From Thysanoteuthis rhombus (Eukaryota > Mollusca > Cephalopoda > Oegopsida > Thysanoteuthidae), in the NCBI GenBank assembly GCA_963457665.1, contig OY735211.1:35083747-35147746 (forward strand): a stretch of DNA of 64,000 bases. Direction: 5' to 3'. The position numbers were made by a program, and so were the translations under genes. Shown here in pieces: positions 34,566-45,022 of the stretch (its first letter is position 1; every line of letters starts with the position of its first letter). The notes under the pieces are model-generated. The model was not told the DNA's origin. It saw nothing but the letters and a program-made list of their open reading frames with translations, and searched no databases.

Positions 34566-34860
34566 AAGAATTCGGTGTCGAAACTGTTATTTGGGCCTTT
34601 GCATTACTGACGGTTGTTTAGCTCAATGGTAAGAGCAACACTATGTTGAGGCGGCAATCCTATCAGTCACAGGTTCGATTCCTGCAGCAGCCCCATTTTT
34701 TTTTTTTTTAATCATTTATTCTATTTACATTGTCTAGGCTAAGTGATACATTAACTGTGTAATGACTGAAGATCATTTTAAATAGGAGTTTCTGTATAAT
34801 ATGATGCAATTTAAAATCATATATATATATGTATATAAATATATATAAAAATAATGTAAA
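34566..34860 (+). repeat. tRNA-derived SINE S1, plus copy
   Basis: Contains AACTGTTATTTGGGCCTTTG, the tRNA-like head, a T-run, then TTATTCTATTTACATTGTCT, the S1 body and a TA-rich tail. The B box GGTTCGATTCC is perfect and the A box TAGCTCAATGGTAAGAGC is good, so Pol III transcription is possible. It ends about 130 bases before the first recognised coding exon of the dehydrogenase. Confidence 0.85.
34612..34695 (+). ncRNA. tRNA-like head of SINE S1
   Basis: The acceptor arms GGTTGTT and AGCAGCC pair over all seven positions with two G-T wobbles, and the 3' arm is followed by CCA. The D arm is GCTC/GAGC. The T arm is CAGG/CCTG around TTCGATT. The anticodon-type loop is ATGTTGA, giving GTT in the anticodon position. 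The anticodon stem is weak here but is CGCT/AGCG in the 15.1 kb copy. The variable region is long (about 14 bases), unlike most tRNAs that carry GTT. I read it as a SINE promoter, not a working tRNA gene. Confidence 0.7.
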
Positions 34861-34989
34861 GGCATTGTAAATGATTTCACTATAGAAATGCATTGAAGAT
34901 CAAAAAGAGATTTTTAGTGGTTAAGAATTAATGCATGTATCACTGACGGACTAAGGCTATTACAGGTATCATTTTTTTTTACCCCCAGG

Positions 34990-35169
34990 ATGATTGGCAG
35001 AGTAGCAATAGTAACTGGTGCCAACTGTGGCCTGGGGTTTGAGGTCTCCAAACGTCTATGTGCCCTGGGTCACGATGTCATTTTGGCTTGCAGAAATGAG
35101 GATAGAGGAACAGCTGCTGTTGAAAAAATTTGCTCTGACCAGGAAGATGCACTGGCATCATATATGCAT
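34990..35169 (+). CDS. SDR gene, first recognised exon
   Basis: Encodes residues 1-60 with the nucleotide-binding TGANCGLG motif. An acceptor (T-run then CCCCCAG) ends at 34988, leaving one G before the ATG. The exon may therefore begin at 34989 as an internal exon. The donor is CAT|GTAAGT and the exon ends in phase 0. Confidence 0.88.
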
Positions 35170-38100
35170 GTAAGTACAATCTTTAATTGTCCGATATGAG
35201 AAATAATCTCTTCTAATACTAACTATGCATAAGTCACTAATTTGTGTGCATGTCAGTCTGTCTCTCTGTCTGAGCATCATGGCTGAAAGGAAATTCCCAG
35301 GGTTCTGATTTCTTGCATGAATATTGACTTAATGTTATTAATTGTGACATGGAAACTGTAAGTGTTCCAAAAAATATTTGTATTTTTCAAGAAAAGTTGT
35401 ATATGAGAGCGGTAGAGAATATCCTTATGACAGAGAAAGGATATTCATGTGTATGAGAGAGTGAGAGAGACTGTAAATATGTGTTGTGGAGAAAAAAATA
35501 ATCTCGTTAAGAGTGAAGCAAAACGTTGCTTTTTTTGCTGCTTTTAGTAGTCAGCATTGAAGTTTGTTTTTTGTTTTCTTTCTCTCTTTGATGTCAAAAT
35601 TGGAGGACACTCGTCAGATAAAATCAGTGTATAATAATGATAATTCCTAATTCCTAATTAATATCAAAGAAAAAAACAAATTTTTTAGTGTTGGAGAAAG
35701 AAAAAAGCTCGGTTTTCTGATGCTTATCAATTCTTGTCAATTACAAGTCTCTATTGAAGAATTGGAATTTGGTAAACATGACTTTTCACTGAACATGAGT
35801 TTTGTGTGGAATGTTTCAACCCATTAACTGCAAATGATGTGGATTTCTTTCAATGGAGTTCTATGGCTAACTCGGTCAAATTTCTGTTTCATTGTGATCT
35901 ATGGCAGCTCAGTTCTATCCGTGAGTAAGAGCTTTTATCTTGCAATGGATAATTAACTCTCTTTGCCACCTGCTACAATTGAAAAGCCTTATAATTTCTA
36001 TAATCTTACACTCTGTCTTCAGTTGTGCATGTAGTATTTGCTTGCATCTCACTCGTTTTAGTCAAATGTTTCAATATGTTAAAATGGCATTTCTCTTCCT
36101 ATAGCTTGATTTAGCTGATATGTCTTCAATACATGACTTTGTGGATAACTTCCATGAAACAGGCAAACCTCTGGATCTGCTTGTGAACAATGCTGGAGTG
36201 TTCCACACTACACCAGGTGCAAGGAGACTGACCAAAGATAATTTTGAAGCCACAATGGGAATAAACCACCTGGGTAAATTGGATTTTTGTCAGTTTTCTT
36301 GTAAGCTTAATATTATTGCTTCTTCTGTCCCATAATAGTTGTTACATTAGCATATATAAAGGTATATGTAAATGTAACAACTTTTATGGGACAGAGGTAG
36401 TTTAATTTTTTTTGATTGATTTTTTTTCCTTACAGTTACCATAATTATTTGCGTATCGTATGCACTTGTGTGTTGACTATAAAATCCTGGAAAAAAACAT
36501 GTATAACACTCACTGCCTTCTCTAAATATGTTGCATCTGTATTTAATCTTAGTCAAACTTTTTACCAAAGATTTTATATAATTCACATTGTGTTTTGAAG
36601 TATTGACATTTTCGTTTTTTATCTTAAATACAAAATTAATTGAAATTTTTAATTTTCTGTTCCTAAGTTGTTTTTTTCCTTGGCTTTGTTAGAAAGAAAA
36701 AGATCCAAATTTTGGTAAAAAGAAACTAAAAAACAAATTTTAATTAATTATCAAGTTGAATGGGACTGTTTTGAAGTCAGTTTTTTTTTTTTTTTTTGTT
36801 TACTTTTATTAGCGGCAAGACTTTAGTACATTGTCGTTGATAATCAACTGTTATTTCGATAAGTTAACATGATTATAGTCAAAAGTTGTATCTTGTTTAC
36901 AATATGAAACCTGGTAAAAAAAAGCATTCAACATTTAATGTTTTCTTTTATTTCACAAAGGCCATTTTTTGTTAACACACCTTCTGTTAGAAGATCTATT
37001 ATCCTCTGCAAAAGTTAATGGTGAATCCAGAATCGTGAACGTTGCATCTGCTCTGCATGACCCAGCTATCAAAGTCGGACGGCATGGTAAGTGCTTTGCA
37101 ATTTATCTAACTTGATTCTTTGTAGAATATCATCATATATATATATATATATATATATATGCTTTTCTTTGTAAAAAGTATACGTAGTTGGTTGGTTGAT
37201 CATTGTTCCAATGGGGGCTCTTCTTCCTGGTATGGAATTGAAGTTGTGTATCTCCTAGATCGCTTGCCAACCAAGGCTAGTGAGCATAATCTGCTCTATG
37301 CCAGTTATACAGTAAATTTCATCAAACCGGCTACCTGTAATCGAGTTCTTTCACTAATTCAGCACTGATTTCAAATTTCCTTGGCCACTGTAATTTCATA
37401 TTTCCCAGGGTACCACACCAACCTGCTGCGTGAGGAAAACTATGAAAGACAGAAGAAATTTGAAACTAGATAAAGTGCTGTTAAAGTATTTTAAGCATTG
37501 TGTAAGTGAATGTGCTGTAAGAACTTGGACTACATTATGAGTGACCACAGCAAAGGCTGCTGCCTTTAGTTCAAGCAGAATGCCTTTGCAGTACTTTGCT
37601 TCATTACAATTTTCAGTAGCTTTTCTTTTAATGTTTTTGTTACCTCACCTGCGTCCTCTTTAGCAAACTAACAATAATACAATGGAAATCATCATAATTT
37701 GCAGTTGAGCCATAGAGCTGCAGTGACTGAATTTTTTGCCACCCGCAGTTAATGGGTTTTAAGTTTTTACGGGGGTACATATTTGCGATTGGAGATAAGT
37801 TAGTTGGGCATAAGTTAACGATTGACTGTACTTAAAGTCTATTTCCAGTTCTCAGAATCCTTCAGAAAAATCACTTTGGTACATTTTTTTTCACAGAAAC
37901 CCTACCAATGGACTTGGATAACTTTTTTCTGGAAAAACCTGGAACCTACAATGGACAACAAGCTTACAAAAACTCCAAACTTGCAAATGTATTATTCACA
38001 TATGAATTGGCCGAAAGATTAAAGAAGACGGGAGTTACTGTTAACTGTGTTTGTCCTGGTAAGTACACTAACCACCTACGTTGTCCATTTGGACAATTAA

Positions 38101-38284
38101 AAATGAGCTTCCGTTGATTACTGTGTAGCTTTCTTTTAAAATATTTTGTAGTTATTTTCTATTTCTATTTTTTGAGATTCCAAAACATTATTTTGATTAA
38201 CCTTAGAAAATGAATTAAAAAGCATAGCTACAACTTAAGAATATAGATATTTTTTATTTTTTTATTTTTGATCATTTCTCTTTC

Positions 38285-38341
<57 letters not shown>

Positions 38342-41300
38342 GGAGGTGTAGTTTGGTGTTGCAGTTACTGGCATGAAAACAGGACTGGCAAACCATGTTC
38401 AAGTTTCCTCTGAGATTGTTTACATTCACTTTGTGTTGATGCCTTCAGGAAAAGCATGGATCCATTTGTCCGTCCTGCTATAGGTAAAGAGCTGTGCATT
38501 CGTAGCCTGTTAGCCCTATAATGCAGTCCATCTAAGAGAAGATTACTCTGACAGAAAAATAAAAACCACAGCTGGGTGGTTCCAGGCCTGGATAGAAGAG
38601 AAGGGTTTAACATAGGGCTAGCAACTCTATGCCATACAAACCTACTTGCAACTGAAACCACAGCAGAATGGTTGTAACCTTATGCTCCACAAGGAGTCTA
38701 CAAGAATAAACAATGTTTATATTAGTTGAGAAAGAGACTTGTACATAGACATTGATGTATATATCGTTTCCCAGTAACAACCTGTCCTTTGTAAGATTGT
38801 ATCAATTTTGCATTCTGACAGAAAAAGTCTGGAGCTTGGGTGTGAAACTAACAACTCAACCCTGTGAAAGCTACTTAAACTACTAAGTGACCCTATGCTC
38901 CATGAGGAGTCTACAGGAACAGACGGAACAAATTGGTTGACCTACTATTTCAATTGATGTAAATTATCTTTCTGTAAAATGTGTCATGTCAGAAGTACTT
39001 TTTATACCTGGCTTTTACATTGTTACACAAATGGTCAGAGAATGTTTTTACTTACTTTGTTTTTGCCCCTTTGTAGGATTTGTGCCTGAAACAGCTCTGG
39101 GGCGAGATCATGGAGTAGTCAGTAGATTCCTCTTAAATTATGTCCTCTATTACTTCCTTCGTTACAAGAATATTGCCAAGACAGTTGGTGAAGGAGCAGA
39201 TGCCATCATGGACTGTGCCACTAAAGCAGAAAATAAAGGTAATTAGAATATTAATTATCCTCCCTTTTTTTTCTTTTTCTGCATGTGTGCATTTGCTTGT
39301 AATTATTGATTGGTACAAAAGTTTTTAGCCTTTTATTTATTTTTTTTTTTTGACAATATTTTTTATTTATGTAAGTTCATAGTATCATTATTTAGTCATC
39401 AAAGACTTCACTCTCGCTTTCTATGATTTTCTACTAGTCTTCAGCTAAATTGTGAAAAGAATTGTTACTAGTTGGGAATTAATTAAACTGTTACTAACAG
39501 AATAAGGCTATTAGTTTTTTTTTTTTTTTTCAGTAAATTTTCTTACTATTTATCAGAATTTTTAGAACGATAACATTTTCTGAGCTTTTGCAATCTTTGT
39601 TCGTAGTGTCTATCTGCAAGGTGTTAAATACCCTTTTCTTTATCATTATTTTCATCTACATGGAACTGCACATGGACTGCATATAATTTCAATTTTGTAG
39701 AGTTTCTTAAATTAACTCTCATTGGAGATAATATCAGAAAGCAAACATTTTTATGAGTGTGGTGGAGAAATCCTCTTAAATTAATTCTGACTAATCACAG
39801 GTATTCTTTTTGTTTATTTTCATTATCTACTTGATAACCCTGTGACCTGTTAGATAACTCTTTCAGGAAAAAGTAGTGTAATCTGATGTGACCAGAATAA
39901 ACATTAAACTAAGACCAAATTGCGACTAGATTTTTTTTTACTCGCTTGCCAACAAAAATAAGGGAGGTTATCCTATGATTAGCATTTGATAATTACCTCC
40001 CTTGAACTCTTTTTTTTTTTCATTTGTTAGTTATTTTCCCCTTGTGAATGCTGAAGCTGACCACACATTATTATTAAGTTACAGAGCGGCCAGATTTTTC
40101 AGAGGTTCATCAATTCAAAATAGAGCTTTTATGTACTGTTTTAGTTAATTAGATTATATATATAGACAAACAAAATTAGAATTTTAGTATTATATACATT
40201 GTCCTTCAATTTGGGGGCAGGGCTAAGAATTGAAAATTGTATTGAAAATATTTGGGGGGGACAATTGAAACCCTTCTTTGTGTCCTTGATGCTCTCAGCA
40301 CTAGGGACCTGCTCAAGCCAATATTTTGTGGCCTGTACTGTAGGCTTGTTATACAACCTGCATGCTTAGGGGCCTACCTGTATCCTTTGCTCATAATATA
40401 TCTTCTTTTATAACCTTACCCAACCTATGTTTTCAAGGTTGATAATGTAGTAGTTTATTCAGATTAAGTGATTAGCATCTGACTCCAAGAATAAACTAAA
40501 CCGACAATCTTTCATTAAGTGTTGCCAGCCGAATCAACAATAGATGAAATCAGTTGTGGTAGGGCAGAAGTGACTAAAAATATCTGTTCCTAAATGAACC
40601 TAAATTTATATGGATTAGATTAAGTAGTAAAGACGGGAATACCATTGGATGTATTGATTGATAAATATTTATCTATATATTTTAATATTATTATTCAACA
40701 ATTTCTGCTCCCTCTCCAAATGAAAACAAGAAAACAAAATAAAGCAGTGCAGGTACTAGGTCCAACTGTGCCACCCACCTGTGAAGATTATTTTTTTAGA
40801 TTTTTTTAGTGTTCTTCTGATATATTACGCCCCCAGAACTCTATGTCTCCAGCAGTTGCAGGGATCAACAGGTCCTCCATGTTGCCTCTGAATAAAATAA
40901 ATAATATCAAAAGAATAATTAAAAAATTAGAATAAAAAACCTTCTTTCGAATTCTTCTGAGTATTTTAGGTTATACTTAAGAATCTGCATAATTATTATC
41001 TCAAATTCATATTTCATACTGAAGAAAAAAAAAATTAAACTCAACCGTATGTTAATTTAGATTTCGTTTTTTATCATGCTTTTTTTCACTGGCAGATATT
41101 GTTGTCTTTCTCTAACCATCGGCCATTTAAAAGAAATTTAAAAGATAAAATAAAATAAAATAAGTCAACATAATTTTACAAAAATAACTTCTTTGATGGA
41201 TTTGGGAGAACAATAGAATAAATATCATGAAATCAAATTTTACAAATGATTAGAAACATCCAACAGGGAATAAACATTTTTTTTTAAAGACATACTTAAA

Positions 41301-41850
41301 ATTTTCAAAATTTTGTTCTTGATTTTTCTTTCTTACCTTTGCTAGGAAGAAAAAAACATGAATTTTTGTCAAAAGAAATTAAAAACAAATTTCCATTAAT
41401 TATGAAGTAGATGTTTATTGTTTAGACTGTTTCAAAGTCAATATTCACTTTTATCGTTAATGTTTACTTTTATTAGAAAAACATCAATTGATTTTTTTCT
41501 CAGAAAATTAATTATTAACACTAATCGAGGTGAATGTTTTATCGAGTTGCTTTTTTCTATTTTTCTTCATTCATTTTGTCACTTTAATCTATTCAGCAGT
41601 GACAGGAAAATTCTTCAAAGAACGCAGAGAAGCTAAATCATCTGCAGAATCGATGGATGAGACTCTGAGACAAAAAGTCTGGGAGATGAGTGTTCTCTAC
41701 TGCCGCCTACAGAACAAGATCATACCTCCTCCTGTATTGGACATCCCCAAGAAAACGCGTGTCAGGATCTCTGTAACCCCATCACCTGAAGATGAAGATG
41801 ATGAAAGTGACCAACCAAAGTTATGTAATACAGGAAAGCTCAAAGCATAA
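34990..41850 (+). CDS. retinol dehydrogenase-like short-chain dehydrogenase/reductase (six exons)
   Basis: Joining 34990-35169, 36105-36273, 36961-37086, 37897-38058, 39077-39238 and 41597-41850 gives one continuous frame of 350 codons and a stop. All five introns have GT-AG ends. By homology it is an NAD(P)-dependent oxidoreductase of the classical SDR family acting on a retinoid, steroid or other lipid alcohol or carbonyl. The substrate cannot be told from sequence. Visible motifs are TGANCGLG at residues 9-16 (dinucleotide fold), the DLAD pocket at 62-65, NNAG at 88-91, Asn114, Ser146 and Tyr182-x3-Lys186 (catalytic tetrad), and PG at 212-213. The last 45 residues form an acidic tail (EDEDDESD) beyond the usual family end. 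Animal retinol dehydrogenases normally start with about 20-40 residues that anchor them in the ER membrane. Here the first Met is only eight residues before TGANCGLG and sits one base after a good acceptor, so a further upstream exon may exist. No AATAAA appears downstream before 43854. Confidence 0.92.
36105..36273 (+). CDS. SDR gene, exon 2
   Basis: Encodes DLADMSS through NNAGVF to the catalytic-tetrad Asn in GINHL. The acceptor is TTCCTATAG and the donor is GG|GTAAAT. It ends in phase 1, and the split Gly is completed by exon 3. Confidence 0.95.
36322..36397. repeat. palindromic MITE in intron 2
   Basis: The arms 36322-36356 and 36363-36397 are inverted copies over 35 bases with about four mismatches, around a six-base centre. 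The outer ends read TCTGTCCCATAA and TTATGGGACAGA. The whole unit is a near-perfect hairpin in the intron sense strand, so it would fold in the pre-mRNA. Likely a short Tc1-like MITE; a hairpin small-RNA precursor is a second possibility. Confidence 0.85.
36961..37086 (+). CDS. SDR gene, exon 3
   Basis: Encodes [12 protein letters not shown] and [11 protein letters not shown], which contains the catalytic Ser146. The acceptor is TTTCACAAAG and the donor is ATG|GTAAGT. The length of 126 bases is divisible by three, with phase 1 on both sides. Confidence 0.95.
37134..37162. repeat. (TA)n microsatellite in intron 3
   Basis: About 13 TA units. Confidence 0.95.
37897..38058 (+). CDS. SDR gene, exon 4
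   Basis: Encodes the active-site segment [20 protein letters not shown], with the YxxxK pair, then VNCVCPG. The acceptor is TTTTTTTTCACAG and the donor is CTG|GTAAGT. Length 162, phase 1 on both sides. Confidence 0.96.
38288..38339. repeat. (AT)n microsatellite in intron 4
   Basis: About 25 AT units, immediately before a SINE S4 copy. Confidence 0.95.
38340..38720 (+). repeat. tRNA-derived SINE S4 copy in intron 4
   Basis: The left part has an A-box-like TTGCAGTTACTGGCATG and a B-box-like TGTTCAAGTTTCC. The body has AAGCATGGATCCATTTGTCC, TGTTAGCCCTATAATGCAGT and CTTATGCTCCACAAGGAGTC. The same order is seen at 43.56-43.86 kb. The 3' block recurs at 38.87-38.93 kb. Confidence 0.75.
38870..38930 (+). 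repeat. SINE S4 3' end, duplicate
   Basis: CCTATGCTCCATGAGGAGTC followed by TACAGGAACAGAC repeats the 3' block of the S4 copy located 190 bases upstream. Confidence 0.6.
39077..39238 (+). CDS. SDR gene, exon 5
   Basis: Encodes [11 protein letters not shown], the segment after the PG motif that normally shapes the substrate site, and [19 protein letters not shown]. The acceptor is CCCTTTGTAG and the donor is AAG|GTAATT. Length 162, phase 1 on both sides. Confidence 0.95.
39313..39440 (+). mobile_element. mariner-type terminal repeat remnant
   Basis: GATTGGTACAAAAGTTTTTA is followed by a block from GACAATATTTTTTATT to AGTCATCAAAGACTTC that parallels 5.28-5.35 kb. Confidence 0.5.
40200..40360 (-). 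repeat. interspersed repeat R6, copy
   Basis: The minus strand holds a KDTKK-encoding stretch and GGACACAAAGAAGGGTTTCA, parallel to the copy at 47.52-47.69 kb. Class unknown. Confidence 0.45.
41597..41850 (+). CDS. SDR gene, last exon
   Basis: Encodes [20 protein letters not shown], the usual family C-terminal block, then [18 protein letters not shown] and a tail rich in Pro and acidic residues, ending in TAA. The acceptor is a tandem CAGCAG, so splicing at 41597 or 41600 would add or omit one Ala in frame. Confidence 0.95.
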
Positions 41851-43555
41851 TTCAAACCAGTGGTAAGAAACTAGAAGCACTAAGAACCAACAATACAAAA
41901 TGCTGTAATACTGAATTGTCTTTAAATTCATTATTCCTTGGGATCAGTATCAGATTAAGATTTTCTAGGCTCCTGAGCTACAAGTATTGTGAGCTCCCAG
42001 TAATATTTTCAAAATGAAAGAAAAGAAAAATTAATTTTCAATTTTTACTAACCATCATTCTAATGATGGCTCAAACCGTCTAACAATATATATGTATTCA
42101 GTAAAGTGTTTCTTTATTTTTTATCATCGTTATATTAATTGTAACCTTTTTAAAATAGATAATTTAGAGTACTTATACTTGGATTCAGCACTCTCAAACG
42201 AAATAACTTTTCACTCAATCTCTGGAGGACCTCCAGCTGGCGGAGACCCTTGTGCTGCAGCCCCTAAAGCCCATACCTTAATCTGGCATTGCTTGGAATA
42301 AGCCATTTTTGAATAATTGTCAGGTTATTTGAATCATAACTCTCACCTGTGATATTTTTGAATTCACTTCCAGGATCCATCAGAAAAGTGTGATACTGGA
42401 AGTAGAGTTCACATCAAAGAAACCTGACACATAATCAGAATACAGTAAATATGGTTTGCCAACCTCCTTCTGGTTCTGAAGAGTGGTTTTACATATAACA
42501 GGTTAATGTGATTAATTACCATGAGATTATATGAAAATATGTTCCCAAACCATAATATCTCCAAAAAGATCTGTGAATATCCTTGTCAATGCAATGTGGA
42601 CAAAAACAAAAATTTGACAAAATCAAGTTCCACAATCTTTCAAACATCTTTTAGTTTTACGCTAAAAGTCTATTACTACTGTTTGGAGTTGCTAGAGATT
42701 TTATATTTCATCGAAAGATGAGTAAATTTTCATTCACTCCTATTATTATGAATTTCTTTTTAATACTCAAATACTTCCATATCTTCCAATTCTTACAGCT
42801 TTAATAGTCTTTTTTGGCCTTGTCAGAAAAAAAACTACTTAAGAAAAACTTTACTATCATTCAAAAAAAAACTGGACTCCTTGAATACTTTGCCTCTTAT
42901 GAAGCCATCAAATGATCTAAACTAGCTGCCCATCCATAATTTAAGATGGCTGTAAATTGACAAGAAACATACTGTATTAAGTAATTAAAACTGGTAAAAA
43001 TGTCAATATTTTCAGCTGCTTGTCAGTTCCAATAGTTTTGTGGGCGCTTTGCTCCAATTTCAGTCTGTTGACCAGTTTTAAGAATTACAATTTATCAATC
43101 ATTTTATAATCAAAATGTCATTTTTTTCAAACCTTTGTCATGAATTCAGAGGCTAACTACTCAATGAAAACTACTTAATATGGATGGCTATCTTTCCAAG
43201 GAGTTAGCAATCACAGAAAGGGAAATATAATTATTTACTCATTTCTTCAAAAGTGTAAATTAAAGACAAAAATATTGTAAATATGATTTTTGAAAATGGC
43301 TTGTCAAGAGTGAAATTTTCCTCCCCTGCAAAAATTTGCAATATTCTGATATTTCTTTGAAAGAAGTCACTTCAGTGATATGGGCTTCAATTTTTTGATT
43401 AAAATTATCCAAAGTTTGATATAATAATCATTATTCAAATATAACTAGATCAAGGTATTTGTGGCTAATTTCTCTTTTTTTTTTCCTTTTAAAGAAAGTG
43501 AATATTATGACGTTTTGATTTGTACACCCAACAATTAAAAAAAATCTGGTGACAC
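41851..43555 (+). other. 3' flank of the SDR gene
   Basis: Probable 3' UTR and downstream DNA, AT-rich. There is no AATAAA in this stretch; an ATTAAA lies near 42.98 kb. A C/G-richer patch near 42.22-42.27 kb is not recognised. Confidence 0.5.
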
Positions 43556-43559
43556 TAAA

Positions 43560-43865
43560 AATGGAGGTGTGGAGTGGTTTAGCAGTTACTGGCACAAAAA
43601 ACATAATTGGTGAATTGAGTTTGAGTTCTGGCTGAAGCTGCTTATTCTCATGTAGCACTAATGCTCTTGGGGAAGGTACGAATCCACTTCTCCCTCCATC
43701 TTGGGGTAAATAGTTGGGCAGTAGGAGCCCTTTAGCCCTACAAAGCAGTTCATCTTAGACATGGGTCTAGCAACTCTACTCTAAAAAACAAAAAAAAAAT
43801 TACTTGCTACTGAAATTGCAATGCTGCCTTATGTTCCACAAGGATTTGACTGGAATAAAAAGAAA
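43560..43865 (+). repeat. tRNA-derived SINE S4 copy
   Basis: Has GGTTTAGCAGTTACTGGCAC (A box) and GAGTTTGAGTTCTGG (B-box region). Then come GTACGAATCCACTTCTCCCT, GAGCCCTTTAGCCCTACAAA and CTTATGTTCCACAAGGA. The order matches the intron-4 copy of the SDR gene. The first AATAAA downstream of the SDR stop lies here, at 43854. Confidence 0.75.
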
Positions 43866-44642
43866 GTATGAAAGAAACATTAAGAATGAATTTACCCAAG
43901 CACTTGAAAAACTAATTTTCTTGCTTCATTGAATTTTCTAATCATTTTTTAATCATTTAAGCCTACTATATGAACATACTTTATTATATTATCATTTGGA
44001 GAAAAAAATTTTTCAACTTATTTGATAACAGAGTATAGAAGATGTAAACAATCCCAGTTAAGGCCCTAAAAAAACTGTTCAATTTTCTGCCAAATAAAAT
44101 GAAAATAGGACCCACAAAATATTTCTCTAGAAATATACAAATTTTCTTATGACTCAAACATAAATCCATTTAAACTGATATATTATATACATGAACAGCC
44201 TGTTCATATTTTGGTTTTCATTTATATCAATTTAGTGTGTTAGATAACTAATCTATTTCCGGTATTTTTTTGTTTTTTGTTTTTTTTGTTTTTTTTTGTT
44301 TTTTTTTTTCAAAAATTATATCCGTGTCTTTTACATATCAAATTATGATATTTGCTGTATCTTTGAAATAATCTTCATATTTAATCAGGAAAGATTTCTT
44401 CTTTTTTTTTTTTTTTTTCATCAACTTACCTTGTTATTTCATTCATTACTTCTAGTTATCAATTACTATTGGAATTTTGAACCAATTTCTTTTTATTATC
44501 TGTAGTCCAATTCTACTTTTATATCTGTGATTGTAAGTATGATAGTTAAAAAAATTTCTATATTTGATAAAAAAAAATCTTTTCTCATTTAGGATGATAT
44601 GTTTTCTATATTCTTAAAAAAATTTAATACCGTCAACATTTT
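43866..44642. other. no gene seen
   Basis: AT-rich with poly-T and TTTTTTG tracts around 44.26-44.31 and 44.40 kb. A palindrome ATGAACAGCCTGTTCAT lies at 44191. Confidence 0.4.
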
Positions 44643-45022
44643 TTAACCTTTTTGCTGCCGTGTATGAGATGACTCGTCTTACAAGAGTAATTCCTCCAAA
44701 TGTCAAGAGACAAAACCCCTCTAGAAAGTGGAAAGAATGTTTACAAAATGCAAGACTGCAAGAGAGTAAATGTTAATATTCTGGCTATAAGGTGACCTTA
44801 TGTGTGGATCCATTTTTTTAGATATTTTATAATCATTTGAATTTTAACACATTTCTGTAAATATTACATTTTATTTGATAATCTGCTGTAAATATTAGTT
44901 GATTTGTAAGAAAATAGAAGCATTCTAAGTTTGCAATGAAGACTTTCTATTTCATCAATTTTTATGGAAAGAAACCCACACAGGTGTCACACTAAAAATA
45001 TGCTTGGCAGTAAACTGGTTAA
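44643..45022. mobile_element. piggyBac-type MITE, 380 bp
   Basis: The element is bounded by TTAA on both sides (44643-44646 and 45019-45022), as for piggyBac insertions. The ends are inverted repeats: TTAACCTTTTTGCTGCC at the left and TTAACCAGTTTACTGCC read inward from the right, agreeing at 14 of 17 positions. There is no transposase frame inside, so it is non-autonomous. Confidence 0.7.

Larger units (their letters stand above)
39239..41596 (+). other. SDR gene, intron 5 with repeat remnants
   Basis: Long last intron. It holds a mariner-type end at 39.31-39.44 kb, a T-run at 39.51 kb and a repeat R6 segment at 40.20-40.36 kb. Otherwise it is AT-rich with no extra exon recognised. Confidence 0.7.

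Noticed and set aside
34612-34695. Functional tRNA-Asn gene
   Set aside because: The cloverleaf is good, but the anticodon stem is weak, the variable arm is too long, and the segment sits within a multicopy SINE.
38365-38661. Open frame of 98 codons on the minus strand
   Set aside because: Lies within a SINE S4 copy inside an intron of the dehydrogenase.
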